Shown in pieces: positions 1 through 7,474 of a stretch of 19,573 nucleotides of DNA. The position numbers were made by a program, and so were the translations under genes. The first letter of the stretch is position 1. Each line of letters begins with the position of its first letter. Origin of the DNA: TMED23 sp964639965 (GTDB lineage: Bacteria; Pseudomonadota; Alphaproteobacteria; Rhodospirillales; UBA2165); the NCBI GenBank assembly GCA_964639965.1, contig CAZXGI010000047.1, forward strand, positions 1 to 19,573. Reading direction: 5' to 3'. A model generated the notes under the pieces. The model was not told where the DNA came from, ran no database searches, and saw only the letters and a list, made by a program, of their open reading frames with translations.

Positions 1-143
1 CAAGAATTGAGACTGTATAACTATTTATTCTTTTCAAGGTAAAAATAAACTTATCTCACTCAAATTTTTGGAACCTATTTAAATATGAAAAAAAAACCTA
101 ACCATTCTTAATATATTGTTTTGTACCAACCTTCTTAGTCTAC

Positions 144-1430
144 TTAATACCGATAGTGCTCTGGCTTAAACGGTCCAGCTTGAGATACATTAATATAATC
201 CGCTTGCTCTTTGGTCAACTCAGTCAATTTAACATTTAGTTTTTCGAGATGGAGCAGAGCTACTTTCTCATCTAAATTTTTTGGTAAAACATAAACCTTG
301 TTTTCATATAATTCCGAATTGTTCCATAGCTCTATTTGAGCTAGCACCTGATTAGTAAAAGAAGCTGACATAACAAAGCTAGGATGACCTGTCGCACACC
401 CAAGATTCACAAGGCGACCTTCAGCTAATAAAATTATACGCTTACCATCCGGGAACTCTATTTCATCGACTTGAGGTTTTACGTTATACCATTTTAAATT
501 ACGGAGCGAGTTCACCTGAATTTCTGAATCAAAGTGACCAATATTAGATACAATTGCACGATCTTTCATGTTACGCATATGTTCAATTGTAATAATATCA
601 ATGTTACCAGTCGTTGTAACAAAAATATCTCCTACCGATGCGGCCTCATCCATTGTTACGACTTCATATCCTTCCATAGAGGCTTGAAGAGCACATATAG
701 GGTCAATCTCGGTAACTAAAACTCTAGCACCTTGACTGCGTAAAGACGCCGCCGAGCCTTTACCAACGTCACCATACCCTGCAACAACAGCACATTTACC
801 AGCAATCATAACATCGGTTGCCCGCTTAATACCGTCAACTAAACTTTCACGACAACCATACAAATTATCAAATTTTGACTTTGTTACAGAGTCATTAACG
901 TTAAAAGCCGGAACCATCAATTCACCCCTCTTTTCCATTTCGTATAGTCGATGAACTCCAGTTGTTGTTTCTTCAGAAAGGCCTTTAACCGCATCTAAAA
1001 GCTCTGGTGTTTTTTCATGCATCACGAGGGTTAAATCACCACCATCATCCAATATCATATTAGGTGTCCAACCATCGGGCCCCTTAACAGTTTGATCTAT
1101 ACACCACCAAAACTCCTCTTCACTTTCGCCCTTCCATGCAAATGTTGGAATGCCAGCTTCAGCCATAGCCGCCGCGGCATGATCTTGAGTTGAGAAAATA
1201 TTGCACGAGGACCAACGTAATTCGGCGCCCAGGCTTACTAATGTCTCCATCAAAACGGCAGTTTGAATTGTCATGTGCAAGCATCCAACAATACGGGCCC
1301 CCTTAAGCGGGCTTTTACCCGCGTTTTCTTCACGCAAAGCCATTAATCCAGGCATTTCAGTCTCAGCAATAGCAATTTCCTTCCTACCCCAATCGGCAAG
1401 TGAAATATCGGCAACTTTATAATCGTTCAT
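144..1430 (-). CDS. ahcY: S-adenosyl-L-homocysteine hydrolase (adenosylhomocysteinase)
   Basis: This cytosolic NAD-dependent enzyme reversibly splits S-adenosylhomocysteine into adenosine and homocysteine, which removes the product inhibitor of methyltransferases and feeds methionine regeneration. The 428-residue protein is typical in length. It starts with the family-like segment ADISLADWGRKEI, has the Rossmann dinucleotide motif AGYGDVGKG near residues 210-225, the conserved stretch NLGCATGHPSFVMS, and the family C-terminus PFKPEHYRY. I chose the ATG at 1430 over an in-frame upstream ATG at 1457. A GGAG lies 8 nt before the ATG at 1430, no Shine-Dalgarno precedes the upstream one, and MNDYKVADI matches the family N-terminus. 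It follows the HPr gene after 126 nt, so it may be co-transcribed or have its own promoter. I searched this leader by eye for a SAM or SAH riboswitch and could not support one. Confidence 0.97.
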   Translation of the reverse strand: MNDYKVADISLADWGRKEIAIAETEMPGLMALREENAGKSPLKGARIVGCLHMTIQTAVLMETLVSLGAELRWSSCNIFSTQDHAAAAMAEAGIPTFAWKGESEEEFWWCIDQTVKGPDGWTPNMILDDGGDLTLVMHEKTPELLDAVKGLSEETTTGVHRLYEMEKRGELMVPAFNVNDSVTKSKFDNLYGCRESLVDGIKRATDVMIAGKCAVVAGYGDVGKGSAASLRSQGARVLVTEIDPICALQASMEGYEVVTMDEAASVGDIFVTTTGNIDIITIEHMRNMKDRAIVSNIGHFDSEIQVNSLRNLKWYNVKPQVDEIEFPDGKRIILLAEGRLVNLGCATGHPSFVMSASFTNQVLAQIELWNNSELYENKVYVLPKNLDEKVALLHLEKLNVKLTELTKEQADYINVSQAGPFKPEHYRY

Positions 1431-1556
1431 TTTATTTTCTCCGCGTATAGCATGCACATATCAAGTGATTATTGGCGGTGTTATCAGGCTAGGAAATAAC
1501 ATTCAAGTACTAAGATATAAGGGTAGATTGAATTTTCAAATCGATCCCAATTAAGT

Positions 1557-1823
1557 TCAATTTTCATCAAATTTTCTCTCAACTAATTTAGCAATTGCCT
1601 CAATCACCGCCCCTTCATCAACACCAGTGGCACTCACTTTAATCGTATCGCCCAAAGCAGCAGCAAGCGTTAATAAACCCAATATTGACTGTCCGGTAAC
1701 TTTCTTATCATCCTTAGATACAAATACATCAGCATTAAATTCAGCTACTAGTTTAACAAATTTAGCAGCAGCACGAGCATGCAAACCACGCCTATTACAA
1801 ATTTTAATTAATGCCGTTCTCAA
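1557..1823 (-). CDS. ptsH: HPr-family phosphocarrier protein of the PTS
   Basis: HPr accepts a phosphoryl group from Enzyme I on a histidine and passes it to EIIA proteins. This 88-residue cytosolic protein has the active-site motif GLHARAAAKF with His15, and the regulatory-site motif GQSILGLL with Ser46, the residue an HPr kinase phosphorylates. Having both sites fits with the hprK gene just upstream. The start is a TTG: it is the only usable start in the frame, because a stop codon lies eight codons upstream, and it places the two residues at the canonical positions 15 and 46. Only 8 nt separate it from the stop of the EIIA gene and no good Shine-Dalgarno is visible, so translation is probably coupled to that gene. 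No sugar permease is nearby, so a regulatory role is inferred. Confidence 0.95.
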   Translation of the reverse strand: MRTALIKICNRRGLHARAAAKFVKLVAEFNADVFVSKDDKKVTGQSILGLLTLAAALGDTIKVSATGVDEGAVIEAIAKLVERKFDEN

Positions 1824-1831
1824 CCTATTAA

Positions 1832-2239
1832 CTACATTTTATCAATATTAGTCATTCTAGACACAATATTTATATATTTTCTACCTGCCTCTTGGACCCT
1901 CATGGCACACTCCTGAAGGTTTCCTTTTTCACGACAACTGGCAAATTTCACCAACATCGGTAAATTAATACCGGAAATTATCTCCACTTTCTCTTCACCC
2001 ATAATAGATATTGCGAGATTAGATGGTGTACCCCCAAACATATCCGTTGCTATGATGACACCTTCTTTTGTGCTCACATTTTTTGTTGCACTCAAAATTT
2101 GGGAACGACGTTGATCCATATTATCATCCGCCCCTATGCATATAGCCTTCACTTTTTCTTGGGGACCAACTACATGCTCCATTGCACTAATTAGCTCATC
2201 AGCTAAATGACCATGTGTAACTAGAACCAAACCAATCAT
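1832..2239 (-). CDS. PTS EIIA component, mannose/fructose type
   Basis: This is an EIIA-Man-like phosphoacceptor of 135 residues. The N-terminus GLVLVTHGHLADEL carries the THG motif, whose histidine (His9 from this start) matches His10 of E. coli EIIA-Man. TDMFGGTPSNLA and SGINLPMLVK are the other family landmarks. An in-frame TTG at 2251 would add four residues; I prefer the ATG at 2239 because it gives the usual family N-terminus, although the ribosome-binding site is weak for either. In alphaproteobacteria this protein is normally encoded with HPr and a short HPr kinase and has no cognate EIIB or EIIC, and none is seen here. It is therefore probably the end of a regulatory phosphorelay rather than part of a sugar transporter. 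It lies 8 nt upstream of the HPr gene. Confidence 0.93.
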   Translation of the reverse strand: MIGLVLVTHGHLADELISAMEHVVGPQEKVKAICIGADDNMDQRRSQILSATKNVSTKEGVIIATDMFGGTPSNLAISIMGEEKVEIISGINLPMLVKFASCREKGNLQECAMRVQEAGRKYINIVSRMTNIDKM

Positions 2240-2378
2240 TGTTTTAACCAACTCTCACTCATTTAAATATAACAAATAACACCCTAAATGAGATTGTTCT
2301 TCAAACCTATATCATTAACTGTTTTATGTTAAACCAAAACTAAAGTACCTAGAGACATAACCCAAAAGGTTTTTTTTC

Positions 2379-2418
2379 CATTTTACTTAATTTTATTAAA
2401 GAAAATTTAAGTAAAATG
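2379..2418. repeat. 12-bp perfect inverted repeat in the hprK-EIIA spacer
   Basis: The arms at 2379-2390 and 2407-2418 (CATTTTACTTAA and its exact complement) enclose a 16-nt AT-rich loop. It lies in the 257-nt spacer between hprK and the start of the EIIA gene, where rapZ would be expected. On the minus strand the stem is followed by an A-run rather than a T-run, and on the plus strand the T-run comes before it. It is therefore not a canonical intrinsic terminator in either direction. An operator, RNA processing site or weak terminator are possible, and the sequence does not decide between them. Confidence 0.6.
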
Positions 2419-2496
2419 AAATCATCACAACAAATTATGAAAACCAAACAAAGAATCTCATCTACGATATACCAGTATTTTAATCTGCTAAGGTCA

Positions 2497-2928
2497 TTAA
2501 ATTAATTCAATATTTTTATCTAAATATCGTAAAACTATTTTTATTTTTGCAAGAGCTGAACTCTCAAAAGGATTTATATTAATAATCGGCACGGAGATGT
2601 TTCTAATCAATTTTTTTTTCATTTTGGGCATGCGTTTTTGCAGCTTGGTAGGATTAACCTTAACTAACAAATAAAGTGGAATTTCATAAACAGGTTCGAG
2701 CTTTACAACGCCAAAACCCCTAATTTCAATTAAACCAGCAATGCTATCAGGCGGTGACAAATGAAGTCCCTTTTCGGAGGCTTTTATAATCACCTGATCA
2801 TCTGCTATTAAATCTGCACCATCATCAATTAAACGTAGCGCCAAATCTGACTTTCCACTACCTGAAACTCCCTGGATTAAAACACCAAAACCACAATACG
2901 CAACTGCTGTTCCATAAAATAAGTTCAT
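2497..2928 (-). CDS. hprK: HPr kinase/phosphorylase, short alphaproteobacterial form
   Basis: HprK phosphorylates and dephosphorylates the regulatory serine of HPr. The 143-residue protein contains only the C-terminal catalytic domain, as is usual in alphaproteobacteria, while the Gram-positive enzymes of about 310 residues have an extra N-terminal domain. The Walker A motif GVSGSGKS lies near residues 20-27, DDQVII follows in the nucleotide-binding core, and IEIRGFGVV matches the HprK signature. The ATG start lies 10 nt after the chvG stop, with a modest GAG 7 nt ahead. This tight spacing suggests one transcript with chvI-chvG. Its likely substrate, HPr with Ser46 intact, is encoded about 700 bp downstream. 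The intervening rapZ seen in many relatives is absent. Confidence 0.92.
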   Translation of the reverse strand: MNLFYGTAVAYCGFGVLIQGVSGSGKSDLALRLIDDGADLIADDQVIIKASEKGLHLSPPDSIAGLIEIRGFGVVKLEPVYEIPLYLLVKVNPTKLQKRMPKMKKKLIRNISVPIININPFESSALAKIKIVLRYLDKNIELI

Positions 2929-2938
2929 AATTTACTCA

Positions 2939-4264
2939 TCACTCAGCTTTTGGTAATTCAATGATGAAGCAAGCTCCCAAAATTTTGCCAAAATCATCTC
3001 GTAAATTTTTGGCGAAAATCATCCCTCCGTGCGCTTTAATAATCTGTTGAGATATGCTTAATCCAAGGCCTGAATGCATTCCGAATTTTTCATTATCGGG
3101 CCTCTCCCGATAAAAACGTTTAAATACACTTTCTTCCGTGCCGGGTTGAAGCCCCACCCCTTCATCTTCAACACAAATCTTTACCATCTGATTATCCAAA
3201 TTTAACCTAAGCGAAATAATTCCTTTTTCGGGACTAAAACTAATTGCGTTATCAATTAGATTTCTGAATACCTGTACAATACGATCTTCATTACCCTGAA
3301 TTAAGATAGTACCATCAAACTCATTACTAAATTTAAACTGAATTCCTTTAGTATCGACGGCAACTCCATAAAAACTTATCAATTCTTCTAGTAATAAATT
3401 TATTTTGATAGGAACCATTTTTTTCCGAGACAACTCTGCATCTAAACGGGATGCATCAGAAATATCAGAAATTAATCGATCCAGTCGTTCAATATCATCT
3501 TTTACTATTTCCATGAGTTTCATCTGTTGTTCAGAATTCTTAATACTTGCTATTGTTTCAACAGCACTTTTTATTGAAGTTAACGGATTCTTTATCTCAT
3601 GGGCCACATCAGCCGCAAAACGCTCAATCGTCTCCATTCGCCGCCACAAAGCTTCAGTCATATCATTTAGCATATTACCGAGTTCACCTATCTCATCTTT
3701 GCGGGTGAGTATATCGTCGATAGCATAATGCCGTGATTTACCTTTACGAATATCTTCAGTAGCAATTGCTAGATTTTTTAGCGGTCGCGCAATAGAACTA
3801 GCGAGATAGATAGACAATAATATTGTCACCAGTAATACCAGGCTAAATATTTTTAAAATATCAAGTCGAACCTGAAAAATTGTCTCATTAATTTTACTNN
3901 NNNNNNNNNNNNNNNNNNNNNNNNNNNNNNNNNNNNNNNNNNNNNNNNNNNNNNNNNNNNNNNNNNNNNNNNNNNNNNNNNNNNNNNNNNNNNNNNNNAC
4001 TGCAGCCTCACCTATAGCAGCCGCAAAAAGTTCGGCCTGTATATTTAAAGCAGATATTTCGTTGTCAATTAATCCTTTCCGGTATTGCCCAACATAAAGA
4101 AGCCCTATAACTAATAAAACAAGGGCGAGAATATTTATCGCTAATATTCGACGGGTAATAGGTGAAATATAAGATCGTGTATTAGTTCGCTGATTTAAAG
4201 CACCAGTCTCAACTAAACTACTAACTTTCCTGTTATTTTCCTTGACCAAAATAACGTATCTCAC
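2939..4264 (-). CDS. chvG: ChvG/BvrS-type sensor histidine kinase, interrupted by an assembly gap
   Basis: This is a membrane sensor kinase paired with the response regulator just upstream. The visible parts are a first transmembrane segment (about residues 43-62, ILAINILALVLLVIG), the start of a periplasmic region, a run of 33 unknown residues from 100 N bases, and a second transmembrane segment (KIFSLVLLVTILLSIYLASS). These are followed by a HAMP linker, the dimerisation/phosphoacceptor box FAADVAHEIKNPLTS with its histidine, and an ATPase domain with N-box NLIDNAISFS, G1 DEGVGL and G2 GLGLSIS. The apparent 441 residues are clearly fewer than the roughly 550-600 usual for ChvG, so part of the sensor domain is probably missing. 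The frame agrees on both sides of the gap, but with an unknown gap length this means little. The start is a GTG 15 nt after the chvI stop without a clear ribosome-binding site, so it is uncertain. Confidence 0.9.
   Translation of the reverse strand: MRYVILVKENNRKVSSLVETGALNQRTNTRSYISPITRRILAINILALVLLVIGLLYVGQYRKGLIDNEISALNIQAELFAAAIGEAAXXXXXXXXXXXXXXXXXXXXXXXXXXXXXXXXXXSKINETIFQVRLDILKIFSLVLLVTILLSIYLASSIARPLKNLAIATEDIRKGKSRHYAIDDILTRKDEIGELGNMLNDMTEALWRRMETIERFAADVAHEIKNPLTSIKSAVETIASIKNSEQQMKLMEIVKDDIERLDRLISDISDASRLDAELSRKKMVPIKINLLLEELISFYGVAVDTKGIQFKFSNEFDGTILIQGNEDRIVQVFRNLIDNAISFSPEKGIISLRLNLDNQMVKICVEDEGVGLQPGTEESVFKRFYRERPDNEKFGMHSGLGLSISQQIIKAHGGMIFAKNLRDDFGKILGACFIIELPKAE
3899..3998. 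other. Assembly gap of exactly 100 N
   Basis: The run of exactly 100 N is the conventional placeholder for a scaffold gap of unknown size. It falls in the periplasmic sensor region of the histidine kinase. Confidence 0.99.
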
Positions 4265-4279
4265 TTAGCTAGATACTAA

Positions 4280-4984
4280 CTATTCGCTTTCCTGATAGCG
4301 ATAACCAATACCATATAGTGTCTCAATTGCTATAAAATTAGCATCTATTAATTTAAATTTTTTCCGTAAACGCTTCACATGGCTATCAACAGTCCGATCA
4401 TCCACATATATGTGTTCACCGTATGCTGCATCAATCAACTGATCACGGTTCTTGACATGACCTGGCCTGGCGGCAAGCGATTTCAATAACAAAAATTCAG
4501 TCACCGTTAAATTTACTAATTGTCCTTTCCAACGACACTGGTGACGACTTGGATCCAGCACTAGTTCACCTCGCCGAAGAACTTCTGAATTAACGCCTTC
4601 CATCAATACGTTTGAATCCAATTCTCGTCTCCGTATCAGAGCTCTAACGCGCTCGATCAGTAAACGCTGAGAAAATGGTTTGGTAATATAATCGTCTGCA
4701 CCCATTCTAAGCCCTAAAACCTCATCAATTTCATCATCTTTAGAAGTCAAAAAAATTACCGGTATACTGCTCTTCTCTCTAATCTTGGTTAGTAACTCGA
4801 CCCCATCCATCCGCGGCATTTTAATATCTAAAATAGCTAGGTCAGCAGGATTTTGCGAAAGACCGCGAAGTGCATCCGTTCCATCTATGTATGTGTTAAC
4901 TTTAAAACCTTCGGATTCTAGCACAATTGATACTGAAGTCAGAATATTCCTATCATCATCAACTATTGCTATCGACTGAGGCAT
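4280..4984 (-). CDS. chvI: ChvI/BvrR-type response regulator, OmpR family
   Basis: This 234-residue DNA-binding response regulator is the cognate partner of the histidine kinase encoded 15 nt downstream. The receiver domain (about 1-120) has the acidic pocket VDDD at residues 8-11, the phosphoacceptor Asp53 in LDIKMPRMDG, the switch threonine in FLTSKDD, and the lysine in YITKPFS. The C-terminal winged-helix domain carries the OmpR-type segments LTVTEFLLLKSLA, DDRTVDSHVKRLRKK and IETLYGIGYRY. In relatives such as Agrobacterium, Sinorhizobium and Brucella the ChvI or BvrR orthologue controls envelope and host-interaction genes; the same role here is inferred. The ATG is preceded by AGGTG at a 5-nt spacing. 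The gene is transcribed divergently from the PEP carboxykinase gene. Confidence 0.95.
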   Translation of the reverse strand: MPQSIAIVDDDRNILTSVSIVLESEGFKVNTYIDGTDALRGLSQNPADLAILDIKMPRMDGVELLTKIREKSSIPVIFLTSKDDEIDEVLGLRMGADDYITKPFSQRLLIERVRALIRRRELDSNVLMEGVNSEVLRRGELVLDPSRHQCRWKGQLVNLTVTEFLLLKSLAARPGHVKNRDQLIDAAYGEHIYVDDRTVDSHVKRLRKKFKLIDANFIAIETLYGIGYRYQESE

Positions 4985-5509
4985 ATATTCACCTAAAATT
5001 TAAAGTATCAGTTGTCAGTTTTATTATAACTTCATGGAAATATAGCAGCTAATACTTTTTAACAAAACGACCTTAAATAAATATAATGAATGTAGAAAAA
5101 GTGTAGTCCAATTATGCCAATTCAAATCTAAACCACAAACCGGAAATCTGATTTTCTAAAAAGAAATAATATCCAAAAAAATACATCTCTAGGTGCAAAC
5201 TCATACCAATAGAAACATAGCAAGAAGGCTTGTTTTTATCACTATAACAAGCCTCCATAGTTCATAATTCATAGAGTTGCCGTTAAGTTTTATCTATAAC
5301 AGTCGGCTTGGATTAAAAAATTCGTCAGTATGAACAATATAAGGTATTTACATTCAAAAAAAATCTGCGCAAGACTGGTTGCACCTCATAAAATCGGGGG
5401 ATAAGGTTCAAAGAAACTTATTGGTTTATTTCAATAAGAAAGTTTAGCTTTTACATTATTGCTGACTGCTAGTTATTATTAATAAGACTATCAATTACGT
5501 GGGGAAAAA
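4985..5509. promoter_or_regulatory. Divergent intergenic region between chvI and the PEP carboxykinase gene
   Basis: This 525-nt stretch separates two divergent genes and so should hold both promoters. I could not place convincing -35/-10 pairs. It contains one clear inverted repeat (5226-5254). The best open frame, a 24-codon one at 5330-5404, has no ribosome-binding site and I do not call it a gene. No tRNA or recognisable riboswitch was seen. Its size and position suggest a regulated region, which is inference only. Confidence 0.5.
5226..5254. repeat. 9-bp perfect inverted repeat (AGGCTTGTT ... AACAAGCCT)
   Basis: The arms at 5226-5234 and 5246-5254 flank an 11-nt loop. No T-tract follows on either strand, so it is not a standard intrinsic terminator. 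It lies about 240 bp upstream of the chvI start and about 255 bp upstream of the carboxykinase start. It could be a regulator-binding site or an RNA hairpin in a leader. Confidence 0.5.
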
Positions 5510-7342
5510 ATGGCAAGCGCCGAAACTAATCGGACAAATAATCAGAAGTTGTTAGCCTGGATTGATGAAATGTCTTCTTTAACGAAGCCTGATAGTATTG
5601 TCTGGTGTGATGGTTCAGAAAAAGAATACGAACAACTTTGTGCAAAAATGGTCGAGGTCGGAACATTGACACCACTCAATCCTAATAAACGCCCCGGCTC
5701 GTTTCTGGCAAATTCAGATCCAAACGATGTGGCTCGTGTTGAGGACCGTACATTCATTTGTTCCAAGTTAGAGGAAGATGCTGGCCCAACAAACAATTGG
5801 GTTGACCCAGTTAAAATGAAAAAAACCATGAACGACTTATTTGATAGTTCAATGGTTGGTCGTACACTTTACGTCATTCCTTTTAGCATGGGCCCCTTGG
5901 GCTCACATATTGCCCATATTGGCATACAACTAACCGATAGCCCCTATGTGGCAGCTAGTATGCGAGTTATGACCCGAATGGGTCAGGCGGCTTTAGACAT
6001 ATTGGGTGATGATGGTGAATTTGTTCCGTGTATGCACACAGTCGGCGCACCTTTGGCAAAAGGTGAAAAAGACGTATCTTGGCCAAATAATAAAACTAAA
6101 TATATTGTCCACTATCCCGAAGAACGATCAATTTGGTCTTATGGAAGTGGCTATGGTGGCAACGCACTACTTGGGAAAAAATGTTTTTCTCTTAGGATCG
6201 CCTCTGTAATGGCCCGAGATGAGGGTTGGTTGGCAGAACATATGTTGATATTAGGCCTAGAATCGCCTAAAGGCAAAAAAACCTATATTGCCGCAGCTTT
6301 CCCAAGTGCTTGTGGTAAAACAAATCTTGCGATGCTAATTCCCCCACGGGGGTTTGAAGGTTGGAAAGTAAGCACTATTGGCGACGATATTGCCTGGATT
6401 AAGCCCGGTGAAGACGGACGACTTTATGCAATAAATCCTGAGGCCGGTTATTTTGGTGTCGTACCAGGAACTTCGTTGAAAACAAATCCAAGTGCCATGT
6501 CGATGATGAAGAGTAATACAATTTTCACAAATGTAGCACTTACTGATGATGGCGATGTTTGGTGGGAGGGCCACGATGAGCCTGCCCCAGACCACCTCAT
6601 TGACTGGAAAGGTAATGACTGGACATCAAGTTCCGGTGACTTAGCGGCTCACCCCAATGCACGCTTTACCTGTGCAACCAACCAATGTCCAACTGTAGAT
6701 CCAGCATGGGATAACCCTGAAGGCGTGCCAATTAGCGCGTTTATTTTTGGTGGTCGGCTTAGCCACACTTTTCCATTAGTTTATGAATCTTTGAATTGGA
6801 ACCATGGTGTTTATATGGCGGCAACCATGGGATCAGAGGCGACTGCTGCGGCTGTTAACCAAGCAGCAATCCGCCGTGATCCAATGGCAATGGTACCTTT
6901 CTGTGGCTATAATATGGCAGATTATTGGTCTCATTGGTTGAAACTAGGTCAATCAATTAAACATCCACCAAAAATATTCCGTGTAAACTGGTTCCGAAAG
7001 AACAGTAACGGAGCATTTACATGGCCAGGATTTGGCGAGAACATGCGGGTTTTAGAATGGATATTTGACCGTGTAAATGGCAAAGAAAGCGCCGCAGAAA
7101 GTCCTTTTGGATATATGCCTAGGTATAAAGATATCAATTGGTCTGGACTCGAAGATTTCACATCAGATTCTTTTGAAGAAATTATGGATATCGATTGTGC
7201 CGCAGGAAAAAGAGAAGTCAAAGAACTTAAAGATTATTTTGCAACCTTCGCGAATCGCCTTCCTAAAGAAATCGAAAATCAACGTATCGAATTTGGTAAG
7301 CGTCTGAGTGAAGCTCCCGACGTCTGGCGAATTAATAACTAA
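5510..7342 (+). CDS. pckG: Phosphoenolpyruvate carboxykinase (GTP-dependent type)
   Basis: This cytosolic enzyme converts oxaloacetate and GTP to PEP, CO2 and GDP, the entry step of gluconeogenesis. The 610-residue length and motifs are those of the GTP family, not of the roughly 530-residue ATP-type PckA. They include the early VRVEDRTF-like segment (VARVEDRTF), the substrate loop YGSGYGGNALLGKKC (about 210-225), the P-loop FPSACGKTNLAML with the family's reactive cysteine at residue 268, the metal-site segment IGDDIAW, and NPEAGYFGVVPGTS. The ATG is preceded by GTGGGG at a 5-nt spacing. The gene stands divergently from chvI-chvG, the place where relatives such as rhizobia carry the ATP-type pckA. 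A remnant of another gene follows its stop in the same frame. PEP is also the phosphoryl donor for the PTS-type relay encoded upstream. Confidence 0.97.
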   Translation: MASAETNRTNNQKLLAWIDEMSSLTKPDSIVWCDGSEKEYEQLCAKMVEVGTLTPLNPNKRPGSFLANSDPNDVARVEDRTFICSKLEEDAGPTNNWVDPVKMKKTMNDLFDSSMVGRTLYVIPFSMGPLGSHIAHIGIQLTDSPYVAASMRVMTRMGQAALDILGDDGEFVPCMHTVGAPLAKGEKDVSWPNNKTKYIVHYPEERSIWSYGSGYGGNALLGKKCFSLRIASVMARDEGWLAEHMLILGLESPKGKKTYIAAAFPSACGKTNLAMLIPPRGFEGWKVSTIGDDIAWIKPGEDGRLYAINPEAGYFGVVPGTSLKTNPSAMSMMKSNTIFTNVALTDDGDVWWEGHDEPAPDHLIDWKGNDWTSSSGDLAAHPNARFTCATNQCPTVDPAWDNPEGVPISAFIFGGRLSHTFPLVYESLNWNHGVYMAATMGSEATAAAVNQAAIRRDPMAMVPFCGYNMADYWSHWLKLGQSIKHPPKIFRVNWFRKNSNGAFTWPGFGENMRVLEWIFDRVNGKESAAESPFGYMPRYKDINWSGLEDFTSDSFEEIMDIDCAAGKREVKELKDYFATFANRLPKEIENQRIEFGKRLSEAPDVWRINN

Positions 7343-7474
7343 AAAAGACTCAGAGTTGCCCAAAAATTCATAAAAGACTTTGACATGGCAACTGAATGTG
7401 GTTTTGGCCAGCGCCCTTCGGAGACCATCCCGGAACTTCTTAGGATCCATAGTGATTTATGTGAAATTAACTAA
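7343..7474 (+). pseudogene. Probable C-terminal remnant of a MetE-like (B12-independent methionine synthase family) gene
   Basis: Directly after the carboxykinase TAA, in the same frame, 43 codons run open to a TAA at 7472. They read like a real protein C-terminus: RLRVAQKFIKDFD followed by MATECGFGQRPSETIPELL. The TECGFG segment resembles the last active-site loop and C-terminal helix of short MetE-like/cobalamin-independent methyltransferases. I recognise this by memory of the family, not by a search. There is no start codon with a ribosome-binding site and no upstream catalytic core, so it is probably what remains of a gene lost from this site. Its stop overlaps the stop of the converging msrQ gene. 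The alternative is chance coding-like sequence. Confidence 0.45.

Noticed and set aside
84..143. A-run downstream of ahcY as a possible intrinsic terminator on the minus strand
   Set aside because: The minus strand has a T-run, but I could not form a stable hairpin just before it.
1431..1556. Possible SAM or SAH riboswitch upstream of ahcY
   Set aside because: I could not match the conserved cores of the known SAM-II, SAM/SAH or SAH classes by eye. A covariance-model search would decide.
5330..5404. A 24-codon frame in the chvI-PEPCK intergenic region
   Set aside because: There is no ribosome-binding site, and length and composition are compatible with chance.
5370..5425. A GGTTCAAA-like string suggesting a tRNA T-arm
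   Set aside because: No acceptor stem or anticodon arm can be folded around it.
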